Shown in pieces: positions 11,882-24,100 of a stretch of 64,000 nucleotides of DNA. The DNA comes from Nereocystis luetkeana. Taxonomy: Eukaryota > Sar > Phaeophyceae > Laminariales > Laminariaceae. The notes beneath the pieces are model-generated. The model worked only from the letters and a program-made list of their open reading frames with translations. It was not told the origin of the DNA and ran no database searches. A program made the position numbers and the translations under genes. How positions within the stretch are numbered: position 1 is the stretch's first letter; every line of letters starts with the position of its first letter. The stretch covers positions 9,785,562-9,849,561 of the forward strand of contig JARUPZ010000020.1 in assembly GCA_031213475.1 (NCBI GenBank). The letters run 5' to 3'.

Positions 11882-12250
11882 TAGGAGGTGTTACCCTCAG
11901 CGGTCTTCTTCTGGACAAACAAGCCGTGGTCACAGGCGTCGTCCACCCCCCCCCCCCGGTACGTGCCTTCCTTTTATTTTCGCGCATAGGGTTCAGCATT
12001 CCCACTGCTCGTACATTTTCATCGAATGTAGCTACTCACGCTTTCGCGTTTTCCGCCATTATTCTAATAGTAATCGATTTTTATAGTTGAAAACAAAAAG
12101 CGATATTGAACAGTTCCTCACTTGAGGATCCCCGTTACATACATACAGTCAGATTTTTCGAAAAGCCGCACCCCTTTAGTGCTGGCGATTGTTATTGGCC
12201 ATCACGCTTGACCACTGTATCGAAACTACGCGGTGTGCACAGAGTATGCG

Positions 12251-12481
12251 GACCCGTTCTACGATAGGGGTAGCAAATTTCCGCTATTTCGTTTCTGAAA
12301 TTCGGGGTTCCTTTACCCCAATCTTGATTTCGAAAAAAAACGTTTTGTAGACTTGGGCCATGGGGTTATTCGCCGCGATGCATTTTCGTTTTTGCTGAAG
12401 TCAGTTTTCGGATGAGGTATGGAGCTCCTTAAGGGAGGAGCGTCAGAAAATTTAGGGTGAACCTCTATCGTAGAACGCCTC
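12251..12481. mobile_element. MITE family B, copy 1
   Basis: This 231-bp element has terminal inverted repeats containing GTTCTACGATAGAGGT (one or two mismatches between ends). It is flanked by a perfect 4-bp duplication TGCG at 12247-12250 and 12482-12485. It is homologous along its length to the copies at 51988 and 52636. It has no coding capacity. Confidence 0.92.
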
Positions 12482-12659
12482 TGCGCTGCATTTAAAATTT
12501 GCTGCAGGGTGATAGAAGAGATACGTACAGCAGTACTACTACTGAACTGTGCTGCTGTATGCGAGGAGATTCGACTTTAAATCTGGCTGATATACGAATG
12601 TACGTACCAGGTACCAGGTACGATTCTTTGTCGAAGGGCAAAATGAGTAACAACAACTC

Positions 12660-15475
12660 CGTGGCGCCCGGACGATGAGTACGCCTCCGAGGTGCTCTTC
12701 GACGTCATCAGCTCCCGCAGTGCCCTTTCAGGCCCCGGAAACAACGGTCAATGCTTTGCGCACCTGCAATCCATCATCCACACCCACATCGGGAGGGAGG
12801 ACATCGGAAAGGGCATGACAGCCTTCTGGCGGAGAATCGTCGACGAGCCGGACGCGTTCCCGCCAGAATTCTGGTAGCTCTTCTTACAGTCAAGCCTCAC
12901 TGCCTTGGGGGAAACGTGCCGGCCGGTTTGCGTGGGCATGGTCATGGAGGCGGCGCATCACCGCGGGGGCTATGCGACAGTGGCGGCCGCGGTTGGAGGA
13001 GGTCAACAGAGAGGTGGGGCAGTTTGGGGTCGCCGTACCCGGAGGAGTGGAACATGTGGGACTGAGGGCTAGGACGTTACACGAGACGGGCAACTGGGTC
13101 GTTCTAACCGACTGCTCCAACGCCTTCAATACGGTCAAACGGACGGCGGTGCTTGAAGAGGCGGCCAACTCCGTGCCAGCGCTCACGCCGTTTGTGGTCA
13201 AGTGCTACGGCACAAGACCCACCGACGTGTATTTCCGGATGGACTCAGGGGAGACCAGGACGATCGCTTGCTCCATCGGTGTCCAGCAAGGGGACCCCAT
13301 GGGGCCGGCGATGTGCAGCCTGGCGTTGCGACCGGGGCTGAAGCGTTTGCGACAGGAGTTCGAGGGAGAAGGAGTGGAAGCCTTCGTCTACATAGACGAT
13401 ATATCTCTCGGCCTTATGGGGGTCACGGCCAACACGATTAGAGCTTTTGTCTTCCTCCGGCGAGAGCTAGACGACATCGGCATTGTGGTCAACCCCGCCA
13501 AGACCGTAGCACTACCACCCAAAGGACACGTCCCGACGGCGGCGGAGATATCGCTCCTGGAGAGCGTTGACGTCCGCATCGCAGACGTAGGAGAGGTGAC
13601 GGTGGTGGGTGTTCCGATCGCCTCGGATGAATACTTGCTGGGGCGAGCAATTGACGCAGTGAGAGATGGAGATGCGGACCGCCTTGCGCGCTGCCTCGCT
13701 AACATGCCCGACAAGCAAGCGGCGGCCCTCATCACCGTCGAATCCCTCGGGTAGCGGGAGGGCTACCTCAAAAGGGCTCTGGACCCGAGGCTGTCACTCG
13801 AAGCATGCCGAAGGGCCGACAACGGGGCTCAGTGGGCCTACGAAAATATCCTAGAGCTACCGGGAGCGGCGGACGCACAGTCGTTTAATCAGGAGGGGTG
13901 CCCGGTTAGCCAACTGACTCTAAAACCCTACCAATAAGCCCAAGCACGCCTTTCTACGGGAGCGGGAGGATTAGGGCTGTCGTCGACGGAAGCGAGGCGA
14001 ATGTCTGCCTCAATTGCGAGCAGGGTGGGCATCCTGCCGGAGGTTCTAGCAGACCTCACGGGCCCGCGAGGAGACAGAGTGAAGAGGGGTCTTCCTGAAT
14101 CGAGCATCATTACTGAGCTCGGCGGCAGCTTGCGAGATATTCGGGACACGTGGGGCGTGACGAAGGAAGCGATGGAGGGCATCATCCCCGAATCTTGGTT
14201 GGAATGGAGCTGCAGAGGGGGACCTGGTCCCAGGCTCCCCTGAAGCCAACATGCTGACTGCGCATGATGCCGTAACTACCAACTCCCGGAAGGCTCAACA
14301 GAGGTTAGGCAAGCTGGTGAATCAGGGTCGGCAAGCTGCACACACAGCCTCGCTGGAAGGGCTACCGGAGATTGCACGCCCACCTGGACCAGGCGACCCG
14401 CTGGGGGGGAGCGAGACCAAGGCCTTCGCCAAAGCTCGCTACAGGAGTCTACAAGGGGCAGGAGCTACTGCTTGCCTTCGGGCGAGGCCAACAGACACGC
14501 TCCGTGTCATACCAGCAGCGGAGGTCGTGGGCATGGGAAGGCGCTTCATGGGCATCGAGGAGCACGTGGCAGTGAGGTGCCCCTGCTGCGACGCAGTCGA
14601 CGTAGACACACGCCACGCACGCATCTGTCCCATAGCAGGGGCACAGGTAAACCAGCATCAACTGTTGGTTCACGCGATCTCCCGCACACTGAAGCGGCTG
14701 GGAATCCCACACCACGTAGAGAACGGCGAACCGTTCACTGCAGACCGGAACCTGTGGATGGGCATCGTTGTCAGGAGAGGGGGTCTTCGGGACGCTCCTA
14801 ACAGGGAATACAGGGAAAAGTCCATCCTGCTGGACGTCACCCATGCAGACCCGCAAGCGCAGGTCCACCTGCGAGGAGGCAGCGTTGATCATATTAGATC
14901 AGCTGCCTCTACTTCCGAGGCGCGCAAGCGCCAACACTACGCGCGTCCGGGACATGTGTCCTTCGACAAGCCACAAACTAGCCACCTTAGCGGTGGAAAG
15001 CGTTGGGCGCCTCGGGGTAGAGGGCAGCAACTTCATCGACCAGCTGGCAGCTAGCGTCGTGGGGGGGAGGGATGGTGGGTCGATGACAAGGAAGGGGGTG
15101 GTGAAGGAACGCCTGGTCCAAATCGTCTCAGTGACCACACAGGTCGCCATTATGAGGAGGGTGTTGAGGTTCAAGCTCCAGCTTAGGGACCGCCAAGAAA
15201 GAAGAAGGAACAGGGGGGGGGGGGCGACAGACGCACACCGATGGCGTGGGGATGGAGCTTGGATGCAGCTTAGGATTTAAGAATAGAACGTAATGAGAAG
15301 GAAGGAGCAAGGAAAGCAAATGGAGTAGACAAACCGAAAGTTGGCACAGAAGGGAGGTAGACTTGGTGTGTGGGTTTCCTTTTGTTTCCGAGGTTTTTCT
15401 TCTTTCGGGAAAGTTATGAGTGATCAATGTTGAAGATCATGCTGCACTTTGTCGGATGGCAAGATAAATCATAAT
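12660..15475 (+). pseudogene. Non-LTR retrotransposon (R2-like), 5'-truncated and broken
   Basis: A dead copy of a LINE-type element. The reverse transcriptase starts near 12660 in one frame, meets a TAG at 12876-12878, and continues from 12972 in another. Motif A (DCSNAFN, from 13110), motif B (QQGDPMGP, about 13284-13307) and the catalytic YIDD (13388-13399) are intact. Stops follow at 13752-13754 and about 13935, and the frame changes again near 14245 and 14930. The C-terminal part has a C-x2-C-x8-H-x3-C zinc finger (14578-14625) followed by ILLDVTHAD. That order fits the restriction-like endonuclease of R2/CRE-type elements, but the upstream Asp expected in an RPD motif is not clear. A 3' UTR of about 200 bp ends near AATCATAATAAAGC. 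There is no poly(A) tail and no target-site duplication that I could fix. It lies between the two genes and is not part of either. Confidence 0.85.
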
Positions 15476-15559
15476 AAAGCATACCCGAACGTGGGACCGA
15501 TCACCATCTACTGATCATATATTATTGTTAGTTAGTGTAGATATTAAACTGCCCTTATT

Positions 15560-15760
15560 ATGAGGTGTTGCGAAGGATCTGTGTACTATTGGACCAGGTA
15601 GTACGGATCTAATCCAGGAAATATGGGCTAGATCGTCATGCAGGTTATACGGCTCCCACCTGGCAACGTGGTGGCGTACTGTAGATCATACTCGTACCTG
15701 TACTGATCAGGGATCTACAGCAGTATCTGCCCTGAAATATCTAAAATATGAAGTGGGAGC
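15560..15760. repeat. Repeat family F copy
   Basis: Contains GGATCTGTG, CGGATCTAATCCAGG, AAATATGGGCTAGATCGT and GTACTGATCAGGGATCT. Against the copy at 22830-23065 it has an extra 15 bp at 15586-15600 that ends ACCAGGTA and duplicates a TA. It lies in the gene-free stretch between the retroelement and the 41-kb gene. Confidence 0.6.
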
Positions 15761-16856
15761 CGGTTATCTGTCCATGGTGTGCAAGCATGGGCTTACTGTT
15801 GTTTGCACGACACCTAGACGACACAAGTAAAAAGTTACTACAGGAATACATCAGTTCGTGGGCTTCGTGTGTTTGCGCGATACGACTGAAAGGCAAGTAA
15901 CGCTGTGGGAGAGAACAGGGGAAGGCGCCGCTGAGAGCTGGAAAGTAAAAATGATCATTCTTGAATAAAAACGCCCCTTACAGTACTCTCCCACACACCC
16001 ATCGATGTTGTGGCGGCTGTGAGTTCGACGAAACAGATAAATAAATTGCTTCGCCGTGGCGGACTGATGCCCGCCTGCGTCTCCGCGTATGCCCGTAATG
16101 GTCGAGGATGTACGTAGCCAAATCGAGGTCGTAAATGCGACTATGCGACGATACTGCCAAGAGGTGCATTCAGAATCTTTCAATGGTTGAGTCAGGTTGG
16201 GCAGAGGAATAACAGCAATAATACCCTACATCCCAAGTACACTTGGCGTACGAAGAAGTTTGAAGTAATGGCGGGCTGAAAGCGCCACGGAGCTCCGTAT
16301 CTGAATGTGAATGTGATACAGCAACAGTCCACGGTGGATGCGAGGTCGGTATGCTACTCAGCCGTGTTGTATGCCAACAAGCTTCGTGTGTATCATCGTC
16401 GTACGAGTATAATAGGGATTGAAGTATTGCTGTAGCTCTGATGTGCTGATACATACAGCAGTAGTCACGTACTCGTACTGCACGTATGATAAGCCAGTCT
16501 GTTCATTTTTCATTTTCATGACGCTGGACGGTTCCACATGCGGCCGAATTTTGGAATTATCTAGGCCAAAGGAAAAATACGTATTCCCAAGATACGTCAA
16601 GAAAAGACGCGGCAGAACGGAAGCTTTTTCCGAGCTCGTAATAATCCTAATATTAACAGTAGAGACAACTAGAGCCCTCTCAGAGACCAACAACGGATAT
16701 TGTATGTCTATACATACATCAGTAGTCGGTTTGAAAGTTGCGTGGTGTAGTATCTACAATAAAATGTAGAAACCAGCACCAGTGGCGGGACATTGGGTGT
16801 ACAGTAAGCATATTATTGCTTGTTTCGTAATAATGTGAATACTTTTGGTCCCATTT

Positions 16857-16873
16857 ACTATGGTCCCCCGTGA
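16857..16873. mobile_element. MITE family A, right-end remnant
   Basis: GGTCCCATTTACTATGG and the following CCCCCGTGATA match the right end of family A. The rest of the element is missing or unrecognisable. It abuts the full copy that starts at 16879. Confidence 0.6.
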
Positions 16874-16878
16874 TAGTA

Positions 16879-17004
16879 TTACGGGGGGCTATAGTAGATA
16901 GGACCAAGTATTGTTGGTGAAAATAGGGAAATATACACCAAGTAGGTTTTTGTGTGTACCGTAGGTCCTACCAGGTACCTGGTATTTACTATGCCCCCCC
17001 GTAA
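16879..17004. mobile_element. MITE family A, copy 3, with internal insertion
   Basis: The ends start TTACGGGGGG and finish CCCCGTAA, with TA on the left and TT on the right. At 126 bp the copy is longer than the usual 105 bp. Part of the excess is 14 bp (16971-16984, CCAGGTACCTGGTA) inserted at a TA in the right inverted repeat, where other copies read GGTCCTATTTACTATG (for example 28182-28197). Confidence 0.9.
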
Positions 17005-17224
17005 TTGTGGATGTCGATGGGTGGATAGTGAACGGTTGAAATGCATGGCAACCCTATGCGCGATAGAAATGAAGGCACGTAACGGGGGGGAGAAGGGACG
17101 ACACCAGGTCCTGCGACCACGGTTTGTGCGGAAAATCGCCGAGGGTAAAACCTCCTATTAATACCAGGTTAGGTACGAGTTAAGCTGGAGAATTAAAATG
17201 ACGATAAAAATATAAAATATAAGA

Positions 17225-17345
17225 TGTGGGAAGAACACACACATACGACTCGTACACGCGTTCACATACACACAAGCACACACGAACAACACACACCACA
17301 AAAAAACACGCACAAAGCACACACAAGCACACACAACACACACAA
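17225..17345. repeat. CA-rich microsatellite
   Basis: An imperfect run of CACA/ACACAC with interspersed G and AA. ORFs on the minus strand (Cys/Val-rich) come from the repeat. No gene is supported between 15476 and 17959. Confidence 0.8.
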
Positions 17346-17959
17346 TCGTGGAAATCGCGACTTCTCACCTAAGTCTCAGCCAAGGATCAGCGATAACGAC
17401 GACAGCATCAGGTTCGGGTTCGTCATGAGCAGCAACAGCGACTTTAGCTCCTTTACGAGCCCCCCTTTTAGCCGCTCGGGCTTTGTTTGGGCCCCCAGCT
17501 TTCGCCGGCTTCTTCTTTCCTTTACGAGTATCATCAGGTTCCATTTACTACGAGTGAACTCAGAACATGCGTACGAGTACTTCATGCCGTCGTTTTCGCC
17601 TTGAATCCAACGTTGGAATCTTTGAAAATCTTTGAAATCTTGAGACAAAAAGCGTTATAAAACGCGGCGTGAATAATGCCCGTTCAATATTTTGCACAAC
17701 AGCTTTGCTGTTCATTGGTTCAAACCAAAGGATTTTCCCTGCGAATAAATCGGTTACATACAGACTCTCTCGACGACCACAAAAAACATCGTCCGTCGTA
17801 CTCGTGTCATATCGTTCATCGTCCATTTTTTACATACACTACACATACATATCATACACTTTGCTTTGACCGCTCACACACAAAAGATAAGCAGAGAAAG
17901 GGCCGAAGACACACAAACAGTCGTCGGTCTTTACCCCTTCCATCCGCCCGTCATCGGTG

Positions 17960-18101
17960 ATGACCCTCATCATGTCGCCGAGAGCGTCACCTTCAGCGAT
18001 GGTATGGCTTGCCATGGGCTGCCTGATGGCGATGACCACCACCACCAGCGTGCAAGCAAAGACTTGCGAGACCAGCGTCGAGAACGGAATGGACAACTAC
18101 G
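17960..18101 (+). other. Exon 1: start codon and signal peptide
   Basis: The ATG at 17960 opens a 47-residue exon. A hydrophobic segment (AMVWLAMGCLMAM, residues 13-25) and a polar TTTTSVQA stretch are followed by a likely cleavage before K34. The exon ends in phase 1 at TACG|GTGAG. A second in-frame ATG at residue 5 could serve as start without changing the signal. The next exon is 5.9 kb away, the longest intron of the gene. Confidence 0.8.
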
Positions 18102-21100
18102 GTGAGATCAATACAACACACATGTATGCATGCTTTGCCCGACCAAGTACCTGAATCCCTCCTCTCCGTTGTCTCTCATGGCATCGTGGTCGTACATAGC
18201 GGCCTCCCCCAGCGAACACAACACACGTTACGTATGTAGCTCGTCGCTATGCAAGGTCGGCCGCCTCTGCTGCGAAGCTACGAGTACACGGCACGACGAT
18301 TAATATCAACGCTCCCATGCTCGCTCCATTTATTCGCACTACTATTAATACGACTTACTAATACCAGGTACTCTCAAGCCCGAAAAATGCTACATACGTC
18401 GTAGTCGTATTCCCGGACCTCAAACCAGAAGCTCCTTGCAGAGGAGCGTGGATCGTAGTATCTACTGTACGCGTGCTCGTGTCAGGAATGAACGCATGCC
18501 TCAATTACAGTACAGCAGTCCAGTCTACAGCAGTAGCGTCTGAGCGGTAGCTGCTGCGAGAACTACTGACGACCGACATTCCGTCTGTGCCTGGTGTCTC
18601 TTTTTCACATGAAAACATTTGAAGACGCCTCATCTGAGAGGTCGAGAATTTCGTCGAAACTCATAGTATGCTGCATGTGACATATATATATATATATATC
18701 TGCTGTACTTCGACCGCGCGTACTCTGTTATACGTACGGGGGGTGTACTCTATAACCTCGTGAAGGATATGGGTCGGCGAACCCCCTGGGCTGGGTGGCA
18801 CCGTACGGTAGTACCAGCACGGCCAACAGAACGTTTTTGCAAAGACGGCCAGCCTATCTACTATGTATCGTAGCCATTATGTGCACGGAGACTGCAGAAC
18901 ATAACCCTTATCGAGGGGTCTCCTCTGTAGTACATACGTCGCTTCGTTTCGGTTACTACTCTGCCCGGGGAAACTATCCCCGTTGGATGCTACAGTAGTA
19001 TGCACGTGCAGTTCTATTGTGCTGCACGACGTATTGCAGTATTTAAAGTAATACTGGGTATGTTCGCAAACATGGCCACTGAGCTATTAATAGCAGTCAA
19101 CGCTGACTTCCAGCCCAGTGGTTGATGATGACCACTGCCATCCAGCGACCAGCGATGACTTCTACTTGTTAAGCTGGAGTTCAGTGGTACCTGGTGCATC
19201 TAACGAAATGTACATCAAACAAACACGTCTGACAATACAGTATTGTTGTGTTTCCTCTGTTACTGTAGGGCCGGGAGTCTCGACGGAAGCTGTCGAAGCC
19301 TCCACACCGTTCGAGATCGGGGCGTACAACGCGATCATCGCCTTCGACGTCACGCACTGCATTGAGGTCAGCGATGGAGACGTATCACTACTGTAGTCTG
19401 GCTACTGACTACTGGTCTTGTCAACTGTCTACCTGGTACTGTCTACCTGGTACTGCCTACTGTGTACTATCTACTATCTACTGTCTACTGTCTACTGTCT
19501 ATTGTCTATTGTCTACTGTCTGGTGTCTACCCTGGTACTCTCTATAGTCTACAGTCTGGTGTCTACTGTATACTCTCTACTGTGTGCTGCCTACCGTTTG
19601 TTGTCTACCGTTTGCTGTCTACCGCATCGACCAGACAGTGAGCGCAGCTACCGTTAATACCGTGGTTATCACTCGCGTGATACGATGGTATGATACCGCG
19701 CACGTGATGTAGGGGGAACCAGCTTACGGTCTGCATTAAAGCAGAAGAAACCCCAAGCTCTTATAGTACGAGCACGGTCACACTCTACCTGTGCAATCGT
19801 ACAGTATGATGTTCTTGCTGTAAATCGGCTATCCTTTGTTGGAGGTTCCCGGTTGGTTGACAGAGAAGGGGCTACTCACATTATTTCACGTCAGACAGGA
19901 TAGTGTAATGAGTTAATGGGACACCTCAACATTAACCCACCTGTCTCCCTCATAGTTCGACACCGGCAAACATGGGTATACATATATATATATATGGGCT
20001 ATCTTACACAGCTCCCACCCGCGGGAAATATGTGCAAATGAGCTACTGTATCTCCCATATATATACCTCATCCCCGATCGACATGTCATGTGTAGATGAG
20101 CTATCTCCTATTATAGCTCCCCCGACATTCATGTTGATAGCTGACCATTATGATGCAGCTCTTCTAGCCCACCCCCGCGGGAAAATGGAGAAGTGAGCTA
20201 TCCCCCATAGCTCACCCTCAGCACATAATATGTGATAGCTCATGTAGCTCGTATATCGTCTGCTAAAACCCCCCCAATAATTAACAAATTCAAAGTCAAG
20301 ACAATCATGAAGCTATACAGTGAGTGCTGTCTTCACAATGAATTGTCCCTTCTACCCAGCTTCATCAGTACACCCAGTGTCCGTCCTGATTCCGCATCCT
20401 AGAGAGATACCAATAATTATGTGGTCACAGCCTGTGAGACAGAAAGGAAGACCGAAGACAAAAATAATCGCAAGTTCAAGTGTTAAATGCCAGCGTACCG
20501 GGCACGAGAACACACAACACTAATAACAAGACCAGAAAACCAGAAAAGACTGTATTTACATTGCGATTGGTCTACCCAGGAAATATGAGATCAGAGCTAT
20601 CTGTCCGACGCGTGCAACATTTTTGGAAACTAAAGGCAGAATACAGTGGACAGACCACAGTACATAGTGTTAAGTGTAAAGCAGTATGGGGCTAGGGACC
20701 GACTACTGCTATTCATAGCAGGTTGATACCTTTGGCTCTGTTCTGGTCACGCACACGAGGTGCTTGACAATGTTACACTAAGTGAGCTATTTCATTAGTT
20801 GCTCGTTGCCTCGCCAGATGTCTTCTGAACAAAGGGGCGAGGCGTTCATCGCCTGCCAGGTATGATGAGGGGGTGATTGCTACAAACCATAACGCCGCAA
20901 CAGGGGAGAGGGGATGCCATAACACTAGCCCACCCCGAAGGGCCGCATGTGCATATTCATAGAAAACTCAGGTACGAACAAAAACGATCCGGAGAATTCG
21001 GAGAATGGATCGAAGATTCGGCACTTCACAACTCACTCCAGCACCTCTAACTTTCAAGGCTGTAGCCGATTACACGTGGACACTGTGAATAAGACAACAA

Positions 21101-24100
21101 GTCCAACAGTACGGATACGCGAAAGCAGGGAAAACAGGCTAGAACTACCCGGACGCTAAATTGAAGACTAAAACTCGAGGAAGCGGTGTGGCTCGCGTAG
21201 CCAGGGGCGACATGAGCTATCCTCTCATGAATATTACCCTGGGATGGACAATCGATCGATGTTTTACCCCTGCGCGTAGCTCAGTAGGTAACGCCTTCAC
21301 ATTAGGCGTCGTCGGCAGGGCACCTTTTCAAATCTTACTTCGAACGTTTCTTTTATAAAAAAAATACTGTGCGTGCGTCCCAAACAACGTATCTTCCTGT
21401 TTCCCAGGGTATTGAGGCTCATTCTTATCGGAGAGTGTTTTTTCCATAATTTCCAAAGTTTGGAAATAATTGGAGATATGTATCGATATACGGAGGCGTT
21501 CTATCACTATTCGTGAATTCTCCAGAAGCAAAAATATCAAGTTCGTTAACATTCCAATATTTATTTGGAAAAAAAACAGGAAAATATGGAAGATTGAAAA
21601 ATTGCACGAAAAAAATGTCGAAAACAACTTGGAAAAAAAGCTCTCCGATGATAAGAATGACCCAGGCTCATTCTTATCGGAGAGTGTGTTTTTCCAAGTT
21701 TTCGACATTTTTTTCGGGCAATTGTGTATCATTCCCCGAGATGTTGCAGAGACTTGGTATCATACTTCTACATATATATATTAAATTTCCTGGTTGACAG
21801 AACTTCAATCGGCCACGCGAAACACATCTGATATCTACTGTTGTAGGGTACGTACAGGATCCCGGGTATCATACTTCGAGGTGCTCACACAGGAAACCGA
21901 AATTAGCTCTGCGTGTTCAGAGCGTCTGCGTACAGTAGTTTGTATGGTACCATGTACTGGTACTCTGTACAGTAGAGCTCGGCTATTCACGAGTGTGTTT
22001 CGGATTGTTGCGAGCTATACCCATGAGAACCATGTATGCGAATGAATGTCAGATACGATATAGCTTCGTATAGCGCCCGATTCGCTCTGTTGCCTGCCCT
22101 GAGCGCGCTACTGTGTACAGCGGGGCCGCAGGCTATATATCATACGCCCTTCCCACTGCTCGTACGCGCTCATACTTTAGTCCACGGTGTGGACAGAGAA
22201 ACCAAAATGCTATTGTATCCCTTTTAGGAGGCAGGTGTACACACAAGGCACACTACCTGTAATAAAACAGAACTATATACTGTACTGCTGTAGTACTGGT
22301 GCTGTAGTCTTCATTTATTTACAAAAAAGCTGGCCGAGAGTTGAACCGTCTATTGATATAGGTCACTATTTGCGGAGGGAGGCATTCGGACGTCCAGTGA
22401 CGCAAGGGAAGTCCACCTCCGCGATCAACCACGCAATGACTCCCATGAACAGGGTCAATTCTCAAGCACGCCGGAATATTGAATCAACACGCCTGATTCT
22501 CTCTTACTAACAAACCACGGATATTCTAGGAAGGTTCCCTAACATTCTGATAACAATAACAGTACCAATAACAATTTGATAATACCCTGCCTAGGGCGAC
22601 GCAAAGCAAAATCCGACGACGTTAAAAAGCGACCGGCCCACCAGCCGCTGAAATTTCGAAGTTGTATGGCCCGGAAAACAGAAACAAAGGCATGACGACA
22701 AGCGAAAGGAAATCGGCGCATCCATCTATATTGTGAGCACACATCAGAACAATATTGCTGTAATGCAATATAGGCCCGTCAACGAGAAACACCTAATAGA
22801 TCAAGCCTTGGAACGTCGTACTCGTCGGACAGATCACGATCTAGATACATTATCCAGACAGATCATCTAGATCCTAACCTGCAGGTGTGACATTCAGCGC
22901 AGGATCTGTGTAGTACAGATCCAACCCGGGAGACATGCGCTATATCATGCAGGTTGTGTGGCTTCCATCCCGACAAGATGAGCTAGATGATACAGATCAG
23001 GAATGTATCTTGCCCTGAAAGATTTAGATCATGAACTGTGGAAATGAACGAAGATCTGTATGATCTGTGCATGATGTCCCAAGTGTAGAACCTTATCCTG
23101 TGACACCATCCTTGAACAACCTTGAGCATAGGCCACCAGGTATTATATACCGTTATCACGATTCATTACTTCAATTTTCATCCCCACCCGAATTGAGCCT
23201 CAGGTTCAGGCTATTGCTTATTCGTGGGCCTATACTGCTGAAACGAGTACCATCATGTCGCGCACGTTTCGTACAACTCGCGCTCCTTGCAGTGTGCCAC
23301 ACTGCACTGCTGTACTTCAGGTACCAACGGTACCACCCCACCCCCCGCCTCAGTAGCCCAGCCTGTTTCCGTGAAGCCGAAACTGTAATTAGCCGTGCGT
23401 TTTATTGTGTCAGTGATGTTGCCCCCTTTTGCCAACTGCCATCGATGGCCGCTGCCGGGTTCCTCGTGTTACGTTACACCCATTTTTCCAGATGTGCTGC
23501 GAGCAAGACGAATGCGTGCTTGCGGTGTTCAATGAAGTGGAGGCGGTGTGCTACCTGAAAGGGGAAGGGGCCGACAACCCCGCCAACAGCGTGGCTGCCG
23601 AGGGCGTGTCTACCTACACCATCGAAAGACGAATTGGCGAGTCCATCATTGTTTCTACTGCTAAAGCTCCTCCTCCTCCTCCTAGTGCCACTACCACCAC
23701 CTTTGCTGCTAATGCAGTACCACTGATCCTCCTACAGCTCCTCCTACTGCCCCACCTACTGCCACTGCTACTGCCACCAGTTGTGTGCCTATTCTACTAC
23801 TCTTACTGCTACTATAGTGGGGGACCATCATAGTACAATAGATAGGGAAATACATACCAGGTATGTTTTAGTCTGTACCGTAGGTCCTAATTACTACGGT
23901 CCCCTCTAATCCTGTGTGTGGACGCTTTCATCTGAGACGCTGCCCTTGTTCAATGCTATGATCGCAACAGGTGACCCCCACCCTCTGGACCTCGAGCCTT
24001 CGGAGTGCAAGAATAAACGGGGCGTCGCCTATGGGTTCCAAGACGCCGAGGACCTGGCCACCCTGAAGGATGGCATATCTTGGTGGTGAGTTTTGCAGTC

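Noticed and set aside
21267..21345. tRNA-like sequence (GCGTAGCTCAGTAGGTAACG, TTCACATTAGGCG, TTTTCAAATC)
   Set aside because: It has a D-arm start, a CAC-like anticodon loop and a T-loop-like piece, but the D-stem partner is missing, the T-stem does not pair, and no acceptor stem forms. At most it is a decayed tRNA or SINE head.
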